Positions 1 to 10,403 of a stretch of 64,000 bases of DNA are shown piece after piece. Both the position numbers and the translations under genes were made by a program. Below the pieces are notes generated by a model, which did no database searches, was not told the origin of the DNA, and saw nothing but the letters and a program-made list of their open reading frames with translations. Position 1 is the stretch's first letter, and every line of letters starts with the position of its first letter. The stretch comes from Talpa occidentalis (Eukaryota; Chordata; Mammalia; Eulipotyphla; Talpidae): the NCBI RefSeq assembly GCF_014898055.3, contig NW_023605083.1, positions 90,675,721-90,739,720 on the forward strand, read 5' to 3'.

Positions 1-650
1 CCCCCGCCCCTCGCCGGGTCCCCGGGCGGCGGGCGGCCGACTCGCGCCCCGGGGGCGGCAGCAGTAGCGGCGCCAGCGGCCGGCGCCCGCCCGGGCAGCG
101 CGAGCTGGGGCGGGAGCGACGGGCGGGGGAGCCGCGGGGGGCGGGCGGGCGCGCGCACGCGGGCGGCGGGCGCGCGCCGTCCCGAGAAGGGCCCGGGACT
201 GCTCCTATTAAAGGGGCAAGGCCCCCGGACTGTGGGGGTCACTGTGAGGGGACAGGGAACCGAGGTGCGGACGCGCAAAGGTAACCCCGACGTCGCGACC
301 CGGGAGGGCTGCGAGCGCCACGGAGCAGGGAAAGGTGGGGGAGGCCCCTGGAGCGGACCCGGGCCCCCCGACCCGCGCCCGGCGCCGCTGTCGGAGGCGC
401 GCGTGGGGGCGGAGCCTCTTGCCGGGCCCCGCCCAGGAGGTGGCTCGGCCCAAGCCCCGCCCACGGGCGCGCGGCGGCGGCCGGCTCCTCCCTCGCTCCA
501 GTCAGCGCCGCTCTCCTCCCCGCCCGGCGGGTGGTTCTAGAATTCGCCGCGCGACTCTCTCAGGTGCTCCGGCCAAGCGCAGCCAGCGACGGCATTGCCA
601 TCCAGGCGCCCTCGCCTCGCCCGGCCCTTAAATTTGGTCGGCCCGACGGG
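1..650 (-). promoter_or_regulatory. KIF1C: CpG island, probable KIF1C promoter/first exon region
   Basis: The stretch is extremely GC- and CpG-rich with many GC boxes and no intact long reading frame of recognisable family. Known mammalian gene order places KIF1C (a kinesin-3 motor) head-to-head with INCA1 at this point, so the island is inferred to be its promoter and perhaps its non-coding first exon on the minus strand. No coding exon or clear splice donor was identified, so the gene name rests on synteny alone. It may also serve the divergent INCA1 promoter. Confidence 0.4.
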
Positions 651-2071
651 ACCCGGCCGCCGCCTCAGGCCCAGGCCACCCCTCAGGCCTGCGTGCCCGC
701 TCGGGCCCAGACCACCCCTCGCGATCCAGCCTGGCCGCTGACTGTCCCCCGGGGAATGGATCCACCACCTGCGGGGCGAGACGGGGAGGGGGGCGGAGGG
801 GGGCGGAGGAGTCAGGACTTGGATTCCTCAAGTTCCTTGTTATACCCCCAGGCTTGGCTGCTCTAGGAGTAACCACGCCCCAGTCCACCTGCAAGCCTCC
901 AGTTACCCCTTTAGGCCCAAACCTGGACCTTCCCTCCAGACAGGGTTTACCCGCACTCACCACCACCACCACCACCACCACCACCGCTACCCCTAGACTC
1001 AGGCCAAACTCTTCAGCCCCAGCCTGACACACACACACACCCTCCCTCATCTGCCCTGTGATGCGCGGTTGCGGTTGCGGTTGCTCTTCAATACCTTTGC
1101 TTCCCCCAGTCAATTGTTCATTACCCCCTATAGCTTCCTTTAGCCCCATCTTACCCCTTACGTTACCCTCAGGTAGACCCAACTACCTGAGATCCAAATG
1201 TCCCTCTGCTCCCAACTGCCCACCTGAGTTCAATTTAACCCTTCTGGCCCTGGATGTCCCACTTAGACACCCTCTGCTTTTTCATCCCAGCATTAACCAT
1301 CCTATTTGCCACTTCAACCCTACATAACTCCTCGCTCCATTTTTCTTTTTATCTCATCTAACTGCTTTCTCAGCCCATCCTTAGTTGCCCTTGGATAAAT
1401 ACTTGTTTACCTCTAACATTGCCCAATTGGTCTTTTCTGTCCTTTATGCTGCCTACGGGCCCCCAACTAACTTATCTTGTATTCTTATCTGACTTTTCTG
1501 AGCACCCCAACTGGCTCTCAGATCATGTTAGGATGTCCCTACTTCTCTGTGTAACTTACCTCTCTGCTCACCTTCTTTTCCTATAAACATTCCTACCTAC
1601 CTCCTCCTCCTGTCACCAGTTGACCATTCTGTCCACACTTAACTTTCACTAACCATTCATACCTGAATTATTACCAATCCTCAATTATGCCACTTTCAAA
1701 ATGCCCCAACCACCAATTTTATACCAGCTACCCCAAATTCCTCAAATTCCTCTGCCCCATGTAGTCTCCACCTGTGACTTTTTCATATCATCATCTCTCA
1801 CTTAACTACCATCTCAAAATTCAGTTACTCCATACATTTGGCTTCAGAAACTTTATTTTCTCCTTTTGCCACATTCACATTTCCTGTGCTTGACATCTCC
1901 AACCTGTGTGTTCACCTAATAGAAATAACCAGCATTAAAAATAACTTTGAAGCTCTCTTTCCTTTTTAAGTTCTCACACGTCCCCTTTTCCAATCTCTAT
2001 CTAGATCTATTACCAATCTCATCCAGTCAGCCATTACATGAGTAAATAATTCATTTTCCACTTTCCTCCCA
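651..2071. other. Non-coding region upstream of INCA1 coding exons
   Basis: No coding exon is supported here. A short (CAC)n run lies at about 955-985, followed by a short CA repeat and a C/T-rich tract. The segment should contain the INCA1 5' untranslated exon(s) and part of its first intron, but no exon boundary can be fixed from sequence alone. Confidence 0.5.
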
Positions 2072-2116
2072 GCACGTATGAGGAGACTCAGTCCAGCTAC
2101 TCAGCCCAGTGCAGTT

Positions 2117-5100
2117 ATGCAGGTGCAGGAAGATGACAACAATCTCATTCCCTTTGCAAAGTGAGTCCTCTCCACCTGGTGGGGAGGATGGGGGTGCGAT
2201 GGAGGGAGGATTGCATGCCTGGGTTCTTCCTGGAGAGGAGTAGGGAATAAGGAACAATGTCTAGTGTCAAAAAATTGATGATTCATTAATTTATTCAGTA
2301 AATAGTATTTGAACTATTTTCAACTACATAGTTTGGGCACTGTGCTAGGCACTCAGGATTTAGCAATTAGAAAGATAGAGTCTTGTTCATAGAGCTTATA
2401 TTCTAGAGGGAGTAAACAGAATTTGTAAACCAGTAAGCAGAATTTCAGCTAGTGATAAGTATCGTGAAAAAATAAAATGGGAATGTAACAATGAAAACAG
2501 GATGTCTTAGAAACACAAGGCTAAATAGAGTGATTAATGAAGACTATTCTGGGAGAGTGAATTGATATCTGAAAAATGAGAAGATGTCAGTTTGATAAGA
2601 ACCAGGGAAGAGAAGAAGGAATAGTTGGTTAAAAAGCCCCAGTAAGGAAACAAGCTTGGTATGTTCTAGGATAAGGAAGGAGGCCAGTGTAACAGAAACT
2701 TCGTAATCAAGGGAAAAGTGGAGGGCAAAGTCAATGACTTGGGGAGAGAACAGATCATATAGGAGCCAATGGGCCACTGAAAAAAGTTTGAATTTTATTC
2801 AGAGGGCAGCAGAAATCAGTGGAAGGTTTTAAGTGAGAGAATGACAAATCACTTTTTTTTTAAAGATTTATTTATTTTTATACAAGAGCTGGGGTACAGG
2901 CCAGAGACGTGGAAGGGTGAGAGGATTCACCAGAGACAGTGTGGGGAGCAGAACAGATTGTTGACCAAAATACACTGCTGAGAGGAGCAGCAGACGAGAC
3001 AGGAGAAGTGTACCATGGCATGTGGGAATCTCCCTGGCCAGTGGGGAATCGAACCGGTGCTGCAAAGGCTGCAGACAGCTTCACAGTGCTGAGCTCAACC
3101 CGCTGCGCTGCCAGGGAGGCCCACAAATCACTTTTTTTCTTCAAGTTTTTTTTTTCTTTTTTTCTTTTTATTATCTCTTCAACTTTTTTATTATGGAAAA
3201 TTTCATAAAAATACATATATAAGGAAAATAGTATATTGAATCTGATGTACCCTTTTCAGTCAGCTTCAACATTACATGGATAATTTTTCCTTTTATATTT
3301 CCAGCCCCTTACTACTCTTTTTTTTAAAAGATGTATTTATTTGTGCATACAAGAGCAGGGGTGCAGGCCGAGGGGGGCAGGGGGATGGGAAGAGTGAGGA
3401 TTCACCAGAGACAGAATGGGGAGCAGAACAGGTGGATCTACTGAAATACACTGCTGAGGGGCACAGTGGGTGAGACAGGAGAGTGTCTAGTGTCAGAAAA
3501 TTGATGATTCATTAATTTATTCAGTAAATAGTATTTGAACTATCTTCAACTACACAGTTTGGGCACTGTGCTAGGCTCTATGTGGGTTGGCTCCCGGGCC
3601 GGGGATCTAACTCTTGCTGCAGTGGCTGGTGTTAGCTTGATAGCACTGAGACTTTAACCCCTGTGCCACCAGGGAGGCCCTGAATTTGCATATATTTTAG
3701 ATGTAGACTGCACTTGCTGAGAGATTGGCTATGGGAAGTGAAGGAAAGTTAGCCATACCAAATTTTTGGTCTATAACTGGGCATTTAAGGTACTTTTCAA
3801 TGAGATGGGAAATGCTGGAAAGGAGATATTGAGAGAGCAGTTGAACCTATGAGTCTGAAGCCCCAGGAGAAGCAAGGACTAGAAATATGACTTGGGAGTC
3901 TTCAACACATTGGTGGTATTGTTGTCATGTTTTTGAAGTCAGTGGGTTTGGAGTGCGGTGTCCTTGGGTTTACTCTGGTAAAGGTTTCACCAGAGCTCCC
4001 CTTTCAGTGGCACGCGGTGAGTCTCCCAGGCGAGTTTCTCCATGAGACAGACACATTAGTTGATGGTGGACCAGAATAGAAAAAACTGAAAAGGAGGTGC
4101 CACAAGACCAGAAACCTGGCACACACAAGCAGGTGGGGGTAGAAGGGATTAGCATAGCCATTGACACAGCTATGGACACCAAGATCCTTAGGCACCAAAG
4201 CCTAGATTACAAAGCATAACATTCAAGCAGGTATCTGAGCACACATCCAAAGGTAAAGATATGGAGATTGAGCCCATGTGGAATCTCCGGTCTCTTTCAG
4301 ATTCTACATAGTTATCCAAAATCAGCAACTAACCCGGAGGCACACAAGGAGTGAGCCCCTCCCAAACAGAAGAAGACTATATCAGTGCAGTCTCTGCACA
4401 GGCTCTGGGCAGCAATCCCTCTGCCACCTGTGCCTATGCAGGTGCTTCTTTTCACAAACTCTCTCCCTCTGCAGGGCAGCAGCTTCCTGCCTGCCCGTCA
4501 CCTGTACCATATCAGGACTTCTCTTCACTGACCTCCCTCAGCAGAAGCCGCTCTCCTCAAGGCCGCCCGCCTGCAACCATGCAGGCCTCTCAGCAAACCT
4601 GTCCCCCTTTCCGGGCAGCTCTTCATGCCTGCTGGTGTCTATACAAGTGTCCTTTATTCTTCTGTCCCTTTCCCTAATAAACCTGTTCTTTAAATATAAC
4701 TAGCGTCTCTGTCTTGTGGAGAAACTCTCCTGGGAAACTCACTTGCATGTCGCTGAAACAGGAGCTCTTGTGAAACCTTTCCCAGAGTGAACCCAAGGAC
4801 CCCGCACTGCAAACCCAGTCTCCAAAAATAACAATATTAATTATATTTAAAGAGCACGTTTAAAAGGGAAAGGGACAGAGGAATAAAAGAAACTTGCATA
4901 GGCGCAAGCAGGCAGAAAGAGCAGCCTCTTTGTGGGGGCAGCATTAGGTTTTATTATCTTCGTTTAGTAGGGAGGGGCTCATCTGTGAGCCATCAGTTGG
5001 TTACTGATTTTGGATATCTGAAAGGGATGGGAGAGTCTACAATGGGCTCAATCTCCATATCTTTACCCTTGGATGTGTGCTCTGATACCTGCTTGAATGT

Positions 5101-8100
5101 TATGCTTTGTAATCTAGGCATTGGCACCTAAGGAGCTTAGTTTCCTTAGCTGTATCAATGGCTATGCTTATCTCTTCTACCCCCACCTCCTTGTGTGAGC
5201 CAGGTTTCTGGTCTTGTGGCACCTCTCTTTCAGTTTTTTTCTATTCCTGTCCTCCATCAGTATTGAAAGTGTGCCAAGGTGGGGGATTTCACATTTGTGG
5301 GCTCTTCACCCATGCTCTCACAATTGCAAGGCATGGCTCAGTCTCAAGTTGCAACCACCATAGGGTTTATTTAAAAAGGGAGATCAGGGCCACAAGTGGT
5401 TTGATGTCCTATCCCAATAGTGTCCACAATGTCCAATAGTCCAGACTGAAAGCTACTTGTGCAAGATGGTGGTGTTCCTCTGAAGGTAGCCTGGAACTGG
5501 GGAGCCTCCCTGGTGGCACAAGGGGTTAAGTCTCATCACTGTGAAGCTATCCGCAGCCACTGCAGCATGAGTTGGATCCCCAGCCAGGGAACTACCCACA
5601 TGGTGCAGCAGACCTCCCTGTCTCACCTGCTGCTCCCCTCAGCAGTTTATTTCGGTCAATCTGCCTGTTCTGTTCCCCACTCTGTCTCTGGTGAATCCTC
5701 TCACTCCTGTACCTCTGGCCTGTACCCCAGTTTTGGTATGCATAAATAAATAAATCTTTTTAAAAAAATAATAAATCTTAAAAAAAATAAAGTGAAGGTC
5801 TGGATGAGATCACCTAAGGAGAAATGGAGAACATAGAGTCCAGGCCTAAGCCCTAGGACACTCTCCCTCCAGAGATCAGAAGGAAGTCCTCTCTCAATCT
5901 TGGAGCTTAGAAGTGATAAGTACTCTTCTCAAACAGCTCTGCTCTCCCTACCTCTAAGATACTGTTGTAGAGTAACCCCGATACAAAATGGGGTGCCTGA
6001 CTGTGAGTCCTCACCCGCGCACTTAAAAGGACTTATCAATGCTTTACTGCAGGCACACGCAAAAGGTTAATAAAAGGTTTATTTACAAGGGAAGGGGAAA
6101 TGAGCAAATGTACAGCTCAGGGAGAAAAGTGGGAGACAAAGTTTTAAATGAGTCCTACCCGATCCGCTGATCAGAAATGGCGCTCTGAGAACTGGCCGCA
6201 AGCCAGGAGCCGTGAAGCCAGGAGGTGAGCAACAGCGAGCCACCCCAAGGCCCACGTGTTTGGTTTTTATACCCAACTCCACCCTCAGGTCCCAGCCACC
6301 TTCCCTTTGGTGGTAATGGGATTTGTCTTTCCCAATGTCTTGATGGCTTTAGTCTGGACTGAGAGTGGAGTCCACAAAGCCTGTATGAGATTAACTCAGG
6401 ACATCATTTCTCCCTAACAATACTAGTCCTTCTGACATAGGGAATAAAGACAGGGATAGAGAGAAATGTTGCTGTCCTGGATCTTAGCATTAACTAAAAG
6501 AAACCCTGGCTGTCTCATCACCTGAGTAGCCAAGGCCTTCCTCTACAATAGCTCTGCTTGCTAAATATGAATTTTTCTATTCATAGAAACTTGAGATTCA
6601 GTGAAATCTAAGGCTTAGGCAATTGTCAGACTCCACCCTCAACCCAGCTCCAATCTCCTCTCAAATCAGAGGCCTCACCATCTTCCTTCCTTAGCTAAAA
6701 TGGGTAAGAGATCATGCAGCCTGAGGGATCCTCAGCAACTGTGTGGTCCCATGGAAAGATAAAACCCCTGTATCCCTGGGGCATGTAGCTGCTGTAAGGG
6801 GAGAGCCAGACCTGAACCTGTCTTGTCACCTCAGGTGTTCAAAGGTGGTCAGGAGATCTCCACCCCTCAACTTGCCTTCCCAGAGCCTCAGACTGACTCC
6901 CCAGCGTTATGGGGACTTCTTCTGGGAGAAACTTAGTCAAAGGCCCAGGTGGGTAGAACTGGAAAAAATGGGGACTAACTGGAGTGGGATGGTGAAGCTC
7001 TACAGTTTTCAATTTCCACAAAGCCTTATAACAATAACCTTTAGTCTGGAGATAATTGTCCCCGCTGACTGACGGTAGAGTTCCTAACATCCGATAGATA
7101 GGTGGTTGGGAAAAGTCTTTAAAAAGAAACAATATGGATGCATTTAGCCCCCTTTTTGTGCTTCACAGCCCCACTTGGATGGAGGAACAATACATCCCAT
7201 CCCAGCTGGTATGGCAAATTTTCTTCCCTTTAGCACTTCTCTGTTAAAACTGTACCCACAGTCATTCTCTCTCTAGCTCCTTATTATCACATTCCTCTGT
7301 TATTCCCCATCCAGTGCACTGACCAAACCCTCTTTCCTATTAATCATTCATCATGTTTTCCAGATCACAATTATATTTTTATGATCTGGTCTTCCCAAGA
7401 CCCCTGACTTTGTATTTTAGTCCAAGCTCCCTGAAAGATCCAGTTTTGCCTGTTAGCTCCTTTTCTGCATTCCCTGGAACAGAGAGCCACTGGTTGCTCC
7501 CAGTCTGGCCTGTACCGCCCAGAGGGGCTCCCACCCCCTGAGATGCTTTGCAGAAGAAAGAGAAGGAGGACACATTTGCATCAGGGACCTGAGGGGATCC
7601 CAGCCCGGGTAAGGGCTGTCACTTATCATCTAGAGGATCTAAGGAGGCGGCAGAGAATCATCAATGAGTAAGGAGACACAAGGGCTGGGCTTTGGGAGCC
7701 AAGTGGGGGTTTGGGGGCAGGGTGGTTTGAACCAAGGACACGGTGGAGAGCTTTGAGGAAGTTGGAGGTTGTTTGAACCAAGGACTTAATGCTACTGAAG
7801 AGAATTTTCAGGAGGGGGGAATGGAGGAATGGAGGACAATCACATGAGCTGGAAGGAGTGGAAACTGCAGGAAAGCATTTGGGGACAGGAAAGTACTCCA
7901 TAGCACTGGGATAGTGGGATTGTTAGGGGGAAAAGGATGTCCCAAAGCTAATTCCATATAGGCTTTGTGGACTCCACCCCCACCCCAGGTCAAAGCCAAA
8001 GACACTGGGAACTCCAAATCCCATCACCACCAAAGGGAAGGTGGCTGGGACCTGAAGGTGGGGTTAAGCAGCCAGGTGGATATAAAAGGCAGACACGTGG

Positions 8101-10403
8101 GCTTTGGGGTTCCCCCATTTTTGACTCTCTGCCAGCTCGCAGCGTCCGGCCAGCTCTGAGAGTGACTTTGGGTTTCCAGGTCGGCGGATCGGGTAGGACG
8201 CATTAAAGACTTTATTTCCCTATTTTCTCCCCGAGTTGTACATTTTCCTTATTTCCTTTTCTCTTGTAAATCTTTTATTAACCTTTTGTGTGTGTCTGTA
8301 GTAGAGTATTCATAAGTCCCTTTAAAGCGTGCGGGTGAGGACCCACAGCCAGGAACCCGTTTAATATCGGGGTTGCCTATAACAGCTTGGCGCCCAACAT
8401 GGGGCGCCAGGGTTTCTTCAGAAAAAAAAAAAACGAGTTCTTGGGTATCCTGCAACAATAACTGGAAAAGAAGTCAGTAACATTCAAGTTTTTTTCTGTT
8501 TCTTAAACAAATATCTCAAGTCTTCAATGGGTTCACAAGACCAATGGGACTTCGTCTCTGGGTCAGTTCCTTCTGGCGCTTTCTTAACTCTGGAATGATG
8601 TACCCAGGGTTTTATACCTACAAGTTTCAGAGAAGTATGTGTGCTTAGCAAAACGTCATATGGACCAGTCCATTTTTCTGACAGCTGGTTTTGGGCATCC
8701 CAACTCTGCCAGGTCTTCAGTAAGACCTGATCTCCAGGTTTGAAGGGATGCAATGGTTGATCAGGAGGCATAGAGATTCTCGAGGTTGTAAAGTTTTGAA
8801 TTACTGCCAGAACCTCCTGGATGTGTTTCACATATTGTGTGATCCGGCAATCTTGAGCTATTTCCAGACTGGCTTTCAGAACTGAGGCCTGGAAGGGTCT
8901 TCCGAACACAATTTCAAAGGGGCTTAATTGTAGCCCACTTCTAGGTGCCACTCTTATGCGGAGGAGGGCAAGGGATAGTACCTGGTCCCAACGAAGCTGT
9001 GTTTCTTGGCACAGTTTTGCCAAGGTTTTCTTTAAGGTGTGGTTCATTTTCTCCGTTTGTCCAGAAGACTGCAGTCTCCATGCAGCATGCAATTTCCAGT
9101 TGATCTGTAACGCACTGCTTACTGCATGAGTAACATCAGAGACAAATGCCGGCCCATTATCACTCTGGATAGAATCCGGCAACCCAAAGCAAGGAATTAT
9201 CTCCTTCAGCAGCTGTTATAGGGCAACCCCGATATTAAACGGGTTCCTGGCTGTGGGTCCTCACCCGCACGCTTTAAAGGGACTTATGAATACTCTACTA
9301 CAGACACACACAAAAGGTTAATAAAAGGTTTATTTACAAGAGAAAAGGAAATAAGGAAAATGTACAACTCGGGGAGAAAATAGGGAAATAAAGTCTTTAA
9401 TGCATCCTACCCGATCCGACAACCTGGAAACCCAAAGTCACTCTCAGAGCTGGCCGGACGCTGCGAGCTGGCAGAGAGCCAAAAATGGGGGAACCCCAAA
9501 GCCCACGTGTCTGCCTTTTATATCCACCTGGCTGCTTAACCCCACCTTCAGGTCCCAGCCACCTTCCCTTTGGTGGTGATGGGATTTGGAGTTCCCAGTG
9601 TCTTTGGCTTTGACCTGGGGTGGGGGTGGAGTCCACAAAGCCTATATGGAATTAGCTTTGGGACATCCTTTTCCCCCTAACAGGATCACCTCTGAGTCCC
9701 TGGATTGAAAATATTTCAGTTTGGAGAGGCAGAAAGTTGGGAGTGGAGAGTTAGAAATTAAGTGATGATACCCTTGGATCATTGGAAGTATTTCAGGGTA
9801 AAAATGAAGAATGGAGAAGACAGGAAGCCTGGTCTCCAGGTTCCTCTTTCCTAAGCCTAAAGTCCCCACAGAATGAAGAAGACCCAATGGAGCAGCTCTG
9901 GGGCTGCTTCTGGGCATCCCGTGCTTGGTGAAGATGGCTGTGGAGTTCCCACCACCTCCCAATGCCCTGACCTGGAAGAGAAGAGGGTAACCTATCCAGG
10001 GGAAGAGGACTGTTTTCTCACTCTTGGCAGGGCCCAGGTACCTTTAGAGAGGAACTTGGTGGGTTGGTAGTAGAGGGTGATGTGGATTTTTGGTCTTGCA
10101 TGGAGAGATAGTGGAAGCCAAGAGCCAAATTAACTTGAGAGGAACAAAACAAAGTAGGTGAGAGCCAAGGACTTTGGGGTACATAGGCCTGGGGTCTAGA
10201 AGCTCTAGAGACCTACTTTTCCATTATTTCATTCTTCAATTCCTCTCTTCTTACAGCTGCTTTGGTCTCCCTGGAGTCCCCTCGGCCAGGAGGGGTCTAG
10301 TTTCTTCAGGCAACCGAGCTCCCTGGCTCCCTACAGCACTGCCACAGCCAGTAGGAACCCCCTTCACAGTCCCTGGGGGATGGAACTGCAGCCTGAGGAG
10401 TAA
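2117..10403 (+). CDS. INCA1: INCA1, inhibitor of CDK interacting with cyclin A1 (6 coding exons)
   Basis: Coding exons: 2117-2160, 6835-6948, 7169-7208, 7483-7667, 9872-10037, 10257-10403. They join in phase to 231 residues plus stop (human about 236). The family binds CDK2-cyclin A1 and restrains the cell cycle. Visible landmarks are the N-terminal MQVQEDD, the LPSQSLRL and PQRYGDFFW blocks in exon 2, a basic RRKRRR tract and a predicted helix LEDLRRRQRIINE in exon 4, and the acidic PDLEE segment in exon 5. An acceptor at 2070-2071 (CCTCCCAG) precedes the first coding exon, and a second in-frame ATG lies 13 codons upstream at 2078. I chose 2117 because it matches the family N terminus. Introns 1 and 4 are bloated by retroviral LTRs; the last LTR ends only about 190 bp before exon 5. 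A poly(A) signal ATTAAA lies at 10635-10640. Confidence 0.88.
2853..3122 (-). repeat. T+ tRNA-derived SINE, full length, antisense
   Basis: On the minus strand a tRNA-like head (GGGCCTCCCTGGC...) with box-B-like GGTTCGATTCC is followed by a unique body and an A/T-rich tail with AATAAA motifs. It is flanked by a 9-bp direct repeat ACAAATCAC at 2844-2852 and 3123-3131, typical of L1-driven retroposition. Confidence 0.85.
3319..3680 (-). repeat. T+ SINE, antisense, interrupted by a 93-bp local copy
   Basis: The SINE tail and body occupy 3319-3483 and the head 3577-3680. Bases 3484-3576 are not SINE but a near-identical copy of 2258-2350, replacing about 12 bp of the element. See the findings for the mechanism. 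Confidence 0.8.
3942..5275. mobile_element. Decayed LTR-like sequence arranged as an inverted repeat
   Basis: Two modules occur in both orientations: module S (plus at about 3942-4045, minus at about 4703-4820) and module B (plus at about 4060-4700, minus at about 4830-5270). B carries an AATAAA signal (about 4674) followed by T-rich sequence, and S follows B on the minus copy like a U5, so B-S looks like an old LTR. No internal retroviral coding sequence is seen. The copies differ by many substitutions and indels, so the event is old. The family was not identified. Confidence 0.45.
5500..5790 (+). repeat. T+ SINE, sense
   Basis: Head GCCTCCCTGGTGGCACAAGG, full body and tail with repeated AAATAAAT and TCTTTTT. 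Imperfect flanking repeats TGAAGGTAGCCTGG / TGAAGGTCTGG bracket it. It lies in INCA1 intron 1. Confidence 0.85.
5963..6419 (-). mobile_element. Solo LTR of a gamma-like endogenous retrovirus
   Basis: On the minus strand the element begins TGTTAGGGAG and ends ...ACAACA, about 457 bp, and aligns throughout with the two LTRs at 7921-8384 and 9214-9682. It is flanked by a perfect 4-bp duplication ATAC (5959-5962 and 6420-6423), so it is a bona fide insertion later reduced to a solo LTR. It is clearly more diverged from the other two than they are from each other. It lies in INCA1 intron 1 in antisense. Confidence 0.88.
7921..8384 (+). mobile_element. ERV LTR, sense copy of an inverted LTR pair
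   Basis: Begins TGTTAGGGGG and ends TATAACA. It has a TATA box TATAAAAG at 8081-8088 and an ATTAAA signal at 8202-8207, giving a plausible U3-R-U5 layout of 464 bp. The 5' flank ends in GGAT (7917-7920), which is repeated immediately after the antisense LTR. A PBS follows three bases after the end. It lies 253 bp downstream of INCA1 exon 4. Confidence 0.92.
8388..8405 (+). other. Retroviral primer binding site, tRNA-Lys1,2-like
   Basis: TGGCGCCCAACATGGGGC lies three bases after the LTR end. It differs by one base (CG to CA, a likely methyl-CpG decay) from the complement of the 3' end of tRNA-Lys1,2 as I know it. It shows that the plus-strand LTR is a genuine 5' end. Confidence 0.8.
8484..9213 (-). 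pseudogene. Retroviral pol fragment: C-terminal integrase, antisense
   Basis: The open frame on the minus strand starts directly at the LTR edge (9213) and runs about 240 codons to a stop at 8484. It holds the second half of the integrase catalytic core: the second Asp in SDNGPAF, then the Glu of GQTEKMN exactly 35 residues later (the D-35-E signature). It continues into the C-terminal domain with a WTGPY (GPY/F) motif typical of gamma-type retroviruses. The zinc-binding domain and the first catalytic Asp are missing, as are gag, protease, RT and env, so it cannot encode an active enzyme. It is fused without any PBS or leader to the U5 end of the antisense LTR. Confidence 0.9.
9214..9682 (-). 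mobile_element. ERV LTR, antisense copy of an inverted LTR pair
   Basis: It reads TGTTAGGGGG...TATAACA on the minus strand, about 469 bp. It is nearly identical to the sense LTR at 7921-8384, with only scattered substitutions and a few single-base indels. The outer edge (9682) is followed by GGAT (9683-9686), matching the 4 bases before 7921, so the two inverted LTRs bound one integrated unit. The inner edge joins the integrase fragment directly. Confidence 0.92.

Larger units (their letters stand above)
2259..3960. repeat. Old L2-like sequence in INCA1 intron 1, broken by two SINEs
   Basis: The segments 2270-2850, 3132-3300 and 3680-3940 read like degenerate L2-type LINE (phrases such as GGGCACTGTGCTAGGCACTC and the long AG-rich tail). 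The assignment is by remembered consensus, not by alignment. Two T+ SINEs interrupt it. Confidence 0.4.

Noticed and set aside
2878..3216. Frames with SAAFAAPVRFPTGQGDSH-like protein repeated across the window
   Set aside because: The same peptide recurs wherever a T+ SINE lies; it is translated SINE, not a gene family.
7967..8206. 79-codon frame conserved in both LTRs (also 9397-9636 on minus)
   Set aside because: The two frames agree because the LTRs are nearly identical copies. The frame spans the LTR promoter and R region and matches no protein I know.
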